Below, piece after piece: positions 16,174-20,168 of a stretch of DNA of 20,168 bases. The DNA comes from Burkholderiales bacterium (GTDB taxonomy: Bacteria; Pseudomonadota; Gammaproteobacteria; Burkholderiales; JAEUMW01). The stretch spans positions 1 through 20,168 of the forward strand of contig JAEUMX010000052.1 in NCBI GenBank assembly GCA_016791285.1, in the 5' to 3' direction. Position 1 is the stretch's first letter. Each line of letters begins with the position of its first letter. The notes beneath the pieces were generated by a model. It made no database searches. It saw nothing but the letters and a program-made list of their open reading frames with translations, and was not told the DNA's origin. Made by a program: the position numbers and the translations under genes.

Positions 16174-17447
16174 GCCACCATCCCGCATCGGCAGAGCCTC
16201 ACGGCGACGAGCTGCTGATCGATGCGGAGATCGATGACGATGCCGTTCAGTCCGAACCGATCCGGGTCGCGCACCCGTGGGTGCTGCTCGCCGGACTGTT
16301 CCTGATCGGGATCAATCTGCGTCCTGCCCTGTCGAGCCTCGCACCGGTTCTCGCGGACGTGCGCTCGAGCACCGGCCTCTCGGCTGCGGGGGCCGGATGG
16401 CTGACTACCGTTCCGGTGGTCTGCCTGGGTGTTTTTGGGCCGCTTGCGCCGCGACTCGCGAACCGCTTCGACAGCGAACGCGTGATCTTCTTCTTTCTGC
16501 TGACGCTGGCCGCGGGTATCGCGCTGCGCAGCCTGTTCTCGGTTCCGGGCCTGTTCGCCGGAACCGTGCTGGCGGGCGCCAGCATCGGCGTGATCGGCGT
16601 GCTCCTGCCGGGCATCGTCAAACGCGATTTTCCCGAACGGCCTGCTGCCATGACCGGGTTCTACACCATGGCGCTGTGCCTGGGCGCAGCGGTGGCCGCC
16701 GGCGCCACGGTCCCGTTGCGCGACGGGTTCGGCGGCGACTGGCGACCCGCGCTCGCGTTCTGGGCCGTTCCGGCCGCTCTCGCGGCCGTCTCGTGGTTGC
16801 CGCAACTGCACACCCGGCACGCGCACAGCGCTCGGGCGCGCTACGAGGTGCGCGGCCTGTGGCGGGATCGGCTCGCGTGGCAGGTCACCGCCTACATGGG
16901 ACTGCAATCCTCGCTCGCCTACTGCGTGTTCGGCTGGTTTCCGCTGATCCTGCAGGAGCGCGGCATGTCCGCCCTCGATGCTGGGTTCATGCTGTCGAGC
17001 ACGGTCATGTTTCAGCTCGTGACCGCGCTCGGCGCACCGTCACTCGCCACGCGCGGCAAGGACCAGCGCGCGGCCACGGCAGTGTTGCTGGGGCTCACGC
17101 TGACGGGGCTCCTGGGCTCGCTCTACGCGCCGCTCGATACCATCTGGATCTGGGTCATCCTGCTCGGACTGGGGCAGGGTGGGCTTTTCAGCATCGCGCT
17201 GACCCTGATCGTGCTGCGCTCGCCGGACTCGCACGTGGCGGCCCACCTCTCGGGTATGGCACAGTCCGTCGGCTACACGTTGGCAGCGCTCGGCCCGCTG
17301 GGGATGGGTCTCCTGCGCGAGTGGAGCGGCGGCTGGAGCAGCGTGGGACCGCTCTTCGTCGCAATCACTGCCGCCGCCTTCCTCGCGGCCATGGGCGCCG
17401 GGCGCAACCGCCATGTCGGCGTGACCTCGCGCCCCGTGCCCGCGTGA
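16170..17447 (+). CDS. CynX/NimT-type MFS transporter
   Basis: The 425-residue membrane protein has about 12 hydrophobic segments after an acidic, soluble N-terminus of about 35 residues. The start of the first half reads NLRPALSSLAPVLADV and then GLSAAGAGWLTTVPVVCLG, the signature of the CynX/NimT (cyanate or nitroimidazole transporter) branch of the major facilitator superfamily. The GTG start overlaps the hom stop (16170-16173). I infer translational coupling to hom and so a possible amino-acid or related export role. No cyanate genes are nearby. The substrate is unknown. Confidence 0.85.
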   Translation: MSHHPASAEPHGDELLIDAEIDDDAVQSEPIRVAHPWVLLAGLFLIGINLRPALSSLAPVLADVRSSTGLSAAGAGWLTTVPVVCLGVFGPLAPRLANRFDSERVIFFFLLTLAAGIALRSLFSVPGLFAGTVLAGASIGVIGVLLPGIVKRDFPERPAAMTGFYTMALCLGAAVAAGATVPLRDGFGGDWRPALAFWAVPAALAAVSWLPQLHTRHAHSARARYEVRGLWRDRLAWQVTAYMGLQSSLAYCVFGWFPLILQERGMSALDAGFMLSSTVMFQLVTALGAPSLATRGKDQRAATAVLLGLTLTGLLGSLYAPLDTIWIWVILLGLGQGGLFSIALTLIVLRSPDSHVAAHLSGMAQSVGYTLAALGPLGMGLLREWSGGWSSVGPLFVAITAAAFLAAMGAGRNRHVGVTSRPVPA

Positions 17448-17448
17448 G

Positions 17449-17460
17449 GCGACGCGTCGC
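17449..17460. repeat. 12-bp perfect palindrome before thrC
   Basis: GCGACGCGTCGC is its own reverse complement. It lies right after the MFS stop (17445-17447) and 7 bp before the thrC -10-like TACAAT. It has no T-run. An operator overlapping the -35 region of thrC is conceivable. Confidence 0.45.
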
Positions 17461-17467
17461 AACCCGG

Positions 17468-17479
17468 TACAATCACCGG
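17468..17479 (+). promoter_or_regulatory. Putative -10 element of thrC
   Basis: TACAAT (5 of 6 to consensus) followed by CACCGG lies 41 bases before the thrC GTG. The -35 position holds no clear TTGACA-like sequence. It resembles the TAGAATCA motifs before surE and alaC. Confidence 0.4.
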
Positions 17480-17514
17480 AAACGGTTCGCTTTATCCGGA
17501 CACCTGCATCCCAC

Positions 17515-18921
17515 GTGAAATACATCTCCACCCGCGGTGGCATGCCGCCCGCACCCTTCACCGACATCCTGCTCGGCGGTCTCGCCCCCGACGGCGGGCT
17601 CGCGGTGCCCGAACGCTATCCGCGGGTGACGCAGGCGGAGCTCGCAGCGTGGCGGGCGCTCGGCTATCGCGAACTCGCGTACGAGATCCTGTCGCGATTC
17701 ATCGACGACATTCCTGCGGCGGATCTGCGCGACATCGTCGAGCGCACGTACACGCAGCAGGCGTTCGGGTCCGACGCGATCACGCCGGTCAGCACGCTGG
17801 AGCCCGGCTTGCACCTGCTGCACCTGTCGAACGGACCGACGCTCGCGTTCAAGGACGTGGCGATGCAACTCCTCGGCACGCTGTTCGAATACGTGCTGGG
17901 CCGGCGCGGCGAGGAGCTCAACATCCTCGGCGCCACGTCGGGGGACACGGGATCGGCGGCCGAATACGCGATGCGCGGCAAGCGCGGCGTGCGCGTGTTC
18001 ATGCTCTCGCCCGCCGGCAAGATGAGCCCGTTCCAGACCGCGCAGATGTACACGCTGCAGGACGCGAACATCTTCAACATCGCCGTGCACGGGGTCTTCG
18101 ACGACTGCCAGGACATGGTGAAAGCGGTGTCGAACGACCTCCCGTTCAAGGCGGCGCACCACATCGGCACCGTCAACTCGATCAACTGGGCGCGGCTGCT
18201 GGCGCAGGTGGTCTACTACTTCAAGTCGTACTTCGCCGTCACGTCGAGCAACGGCGAGCGGGTTTCGTTCGCCGTGCCGTCGGGCAATTTCGGCAACGTG
18301 TGCGCGGGACACGTGGCGCGGACGATGGGTCTGCCGATCGCGCGGCTCATCGTCGCCACCAACGAGAACGATGTGCTCGACGAATTCTTCCGCACCGGGC
18401 GCTACCGCGTGCGGGCCTCGCGCGACGTGGTGCAGACCACGAGCCCGTCGATGGACATTTCCAAGGCATCGAACTTCGAGCGCTTCGTCTACGATCTGGT
18501 CGGGCGCGATCCGCGCGTCGTGGCGGAGCTCTGGGCGAGCATCGACCGCGGCGGGGAATTCGATCTCACCCAAACGCCGTTCTTCGCACGCGTGCGTGAT
18601 TTCGGTTTCGTCTCGGCGACGAGCTCGCATCGGGATCGCCTGGCGACGATCCGCAGCGTCTACGAGCGCTACGGCGTGATCGTCGACACGCACACGGCCG
18701 ACGGCATCAAGGCGGGGCTCGCGCATCGCGACCCGGCGGTGCCCCTGATCTGCCTCGAAACCGCGCAACCGGCGAAGTTCGCCGAGACCATCCGCGAGGC
18801 GCTGGGACGGGATCCGGAGCGCCCGGCCGCGTATGCCGACATCGAGAGCCGACCGCTGCGCTTCGACACGATGGATCCCGATCCCGCGGCGATCGAGCGC
18901 TACATCGCGGCGCGGGTCTGA
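17515..18921 (+). CDS. thrC: Threonine synthase
   Basis: ThrC makes threonine from O-phosphohomoserine with PLP. The 468-residue length fits the long form found in many Proteobacteria. Visible landmarks are the N-terminal MKYISTRGG, the PLP lysine K113 in LAFKDVAMQ and the phosphate-binding ATSGDTGSAAEYA (140-152). PSGNFGNVCAG and the SMDIS block follow. The start is a GTG (17515) without a clear ribosome site, chosen because the family begins with this exact N-terminus. It follows the MFS gene by 67 bp and has its own -10-like element. Homoserine kinase (thrB) is not in the window. The methyltransferase gene starts 3 bp after its stop. Confidence 0.95.
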   Translation: MKYISTRGGMPPAPFTDILLGGLAPDGGLAVPERYPRVTQAELAAWRALGYRELAYEILSRFIDDIPAADLRDIVERTYTQQAFGSDAITPVSTLEPGLHLLHLSNGPTLAFKDVAMQLLGTLFEYVLGRRGEELNILGATSGDTGSAAEYAMRGKRGVRVFMLSPAGKMSPFQTAQMYTLQDANIFNIAVHGVFDDCQDMVKAVSNDLPFKAAHHIGTVNSINWARLLAQVVYYFKSYFAVTSSNGERVSFAVPSGNFGNVCAGHVARTMGLPIARLIVATNENDVLDEFFRTGRYRVRASRDVVQTTSPSMDISKASNFERFVYDLVGRDPRVVAELWASIDRGGEFDLTQTPFFARVRDFGFVSATSSHRDRLATIRSVYERYGVIVDTHTADGIKAGLAHRDPAVPLICLETAQPAKFAETIREALGRDPERPAAYADIESRPLRFDTMDPDPAAIERYIAARV

Positions 18922-18924
18922 CCG

Positions 18925-19581
18925 ATGCCCGGCTACGACGACGCGCGGACGGTCTGGGACGAGCGCTTTGCGACCGACGATTACATCTTCGGCACCGAGC
19001 CGAACCGCTTCCTCGTCTCCCAGGCGCATCGACTCGCGGCTGGCGCAAGAGCCCTGTCGATTGCCGACGGCGAGGGCCGCAACAGCGTCTGGCTCGCCGA
19101 GCACGGACTCGGCGTGGACGCGGTGGAGATCTCGCCGCGCGCGGTCGAGAAGGCCCGCAAGCTGGCTGCCGAACGCGGCGTTACCGTTCGTCTCGAAGTG
19201 GCCGACGTTCGCGCATGGGAGTGGCCGACCGAGCGCTACGACCTCGTCGTCGCGATCTTCATCCAGTTCGCCTCGCCTGCCGAGCGGGCGCGGCTCTTCG
19301 CGGACTTTCGCCGTGCGCTCAGACCCGGCGGTCTGCTGATTCTCGAGGGCTACGGGGTGCGCCAGATCGAATACGGGACCGGGGGCCCGCCGCAAGTCGA
19401 TCACCTCTACACCCGGGCGATGCTCGAAGATGCCTTCCGGGATTTCGAGATCCTGCTCCTGGACGAGCGCGAGGACTGGCTCGAGGAGGGAACGAAGCAC
19501 GTCGGCCGCTCGGACCTGATCGATCTGGTCGCCCGCAAACCCGGTCCGGCGGCAGCGGCAGACCACCCGCTGGCGCTGTAA
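18925..19581 (+). CDS. Class I SAM-dependent methyltransferase (TehB-like)
   Basis: The 218-residue protein starts with a WDERFATDDYIFGTEPNRFL-type opening (11-30) typical of small TehB/tellurite-resistance-like methyltransferases. The SAM site is LSIADGEGRNSVWLA (44-58). The acidic residue of motif II is in VDAVEIS (64-70), and RALRPGGLLILEGYG marks the post-core strand. The substrate is unknown. It lies 3 bp downstream of thrC and is probably co-transcribed. Nothing else links it to tellurite. Confidence 0.85.
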   Translation: MPGYDDARTVWDERFATDDYIFGTEPNRFLVSQAHRLAAGARALSIADGEGRNSVWLAEHGLGVDAVEISPRAVEKARKLAAERGVTVRLEVADVRAWEWPTERYDLVVAIFIQFASPAERARLFADFRRALRPGGLLILEGYGVRQIEYGTGGPPQVDHLYTRAMLEDAFRDFEILLLDEREDWLEEGTKHVGRSDLIDLVARKPGPAAAADHPLAL

Positions 19582-19616
19582 CATAGCCGCAACCCCGGGT
19601 CCCTGACGTGACGCCC

Positions 19617-20168
19617 ATGACGATCTCATCGCTGCCCTGCGCTGTCACGGCAGATGCCCGCGCCATCCGCTGGCTCGCCAGCGTGCTCGTCTGCTGTCTG
19701 GTGGCGACCGGATGCTCCGTCATCGGACCCCGAACGCTCAAGCAGAGCCGGCTGCAGTACAACGAGGTGGTGAAGAGCACGTCCGAGGAGGAGATGCTGC
19801 TCAACATCGTCCGCCTGCGCTACGTCGACACCCCGAGCAGTCTCTCCGTATCCAACATCGCGGCGCAGTTCGAGCTCTTGAACAGCCTGCAGTTGACGCC
19901 ATTCTTCGTGGCCTCGGGCGCCGAACCCAACCGCTCCTACACCGCGGTGCTGCCGCAGCTTGGCATCACGGGGGCCGATCGTCCGACCTTCAGTCTCACA
20001 CCGCTCGACGAATCGGAGTTCGCGCGGAAGCTCTTCACGCCGTTGGCGCTGGACGGCGTGATCTACCTGGTGAAGACGACCTGGCCGATCGCGACCGTGT
20101 TCCGTCTGTATCTGGAGAATCTCAACTGGGTGCCGAACGCGCAGCTCGCGAGCGGTCCGACCCCCCGG
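19617..20168 (+). CDS. Lipoprotein of unknown function, 3' end outside the window
   Basis: An open frame runs from the ATG at 19617 (or an in-frame GTG at 19608) to the window edge, giving 184 residues so far. The N-terminus has a hydrophobic signal segment (about 18-30) and a lipobox LVATGC with acylated Cys33. After it come a polar stretch SRLQYNEVVKSTSEEEMLL and the block NIVRLRYVDTPSSLSVSNI, then FARKLFTPLALDGVIYLVK. I recall similar uncharacterised proteobacterial lipoproteins with the NIVRLRY..TPS block, but no function. Base composition matches its neighbours. Cellular site would be an outer or inner membrane leaflet facing the periplasm. Confidence 0.75.
   Translation, partial: MTISSLPCAVTADARAIRWLASVLVCCLVATGCSVIGPRTLKQSRLQYNEVVKSTSEEEMLLNIVRLRYVDTPSSLSVSNIAAQFELLNSLQLTPFFVASGAEPNRSYTAVLPQLGITGADRPTFSLTPLDESEFARKLFTPLALDGVIYLVKTTWPIATVFRLYLENLNWVPNAQLASGPTPR

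Noticed and set aside
17473..19629. 718-codon minus-strand open frame opposite thrC and the methyltransferase
   Set aside because: It spans two real genes and their spacer in antisense and has no family features. Stop codons are simply rare in this GC-rich frame.

Overview
The window is a dense, GC-rich piece of a proteobacterial chromosome. It is most likely betaproteobacterial: it has the surE-pcm-nlpD-rpoS stress cluster, a separate alaC/hom/thrC block, a Mth938-like gene, a Pat-type lysine acetyltransferase and a 'long' threonine synthase. I cannot name a genus. Almost every gene belongs to a recognisable family. The more unusual material lies at junctions between genes.

Layout. Positions 1-317 hold no convincing gene and contain AT-rich patches. 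They end abruptly in the 3' half of a tRNA-Pro(GGG) gene (about 320-369), the arrangement left at the distal end of an element integrated in a tRNA gene. Plus-strand core genes follow: a methylmalonyl-CoA decarboxylase (scpB), then surE, pcm, nlpD and rpoS, packed with ATGA overlaps or 2-bp gaps. On the minus strand comes a MoxR ATPase - DUF58 - TgpA transglutaminase operon (8697 down to 4825), converging on rpoS. Next, also minus, is a large Pat/PatZ-type protein (acyl-CoA synthetase plus GNAT). It is divergent from a class II histone-deacetylase-like gene, giving a possible lysine acetylation/deacetylation pair. A small Mth938-like gene (minus) is divergent from alaC.

From 13089 to 18921 there is an amino-acid cluster: alaC, a small GNAT, hom, a CynX/NimT-type MFS transporter and thrC. 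A TehB-like methyltransferase follows at 3 bp. GNAT-hom and hom-MFS overlap by 4 bp, so translation is probably coupled. The window ends inside a lipoprotein gene of unknown function (19617 onward).

The clearest anomaly is just after alaC. Its last 69 bp are repeated 140 bp downstream with only three differences, all silent in the alaC reading frame, plus a changed stop codon (TGA versus TAG). This looks like a scar from allele replacement or integration into the 3' end of alaC. With the half tRNA, it marks two places where foreign or rearranged DNA has touched an otherwise conserved region. I found no CRISPR array, insertion sequence, rRNA or clear defence system.
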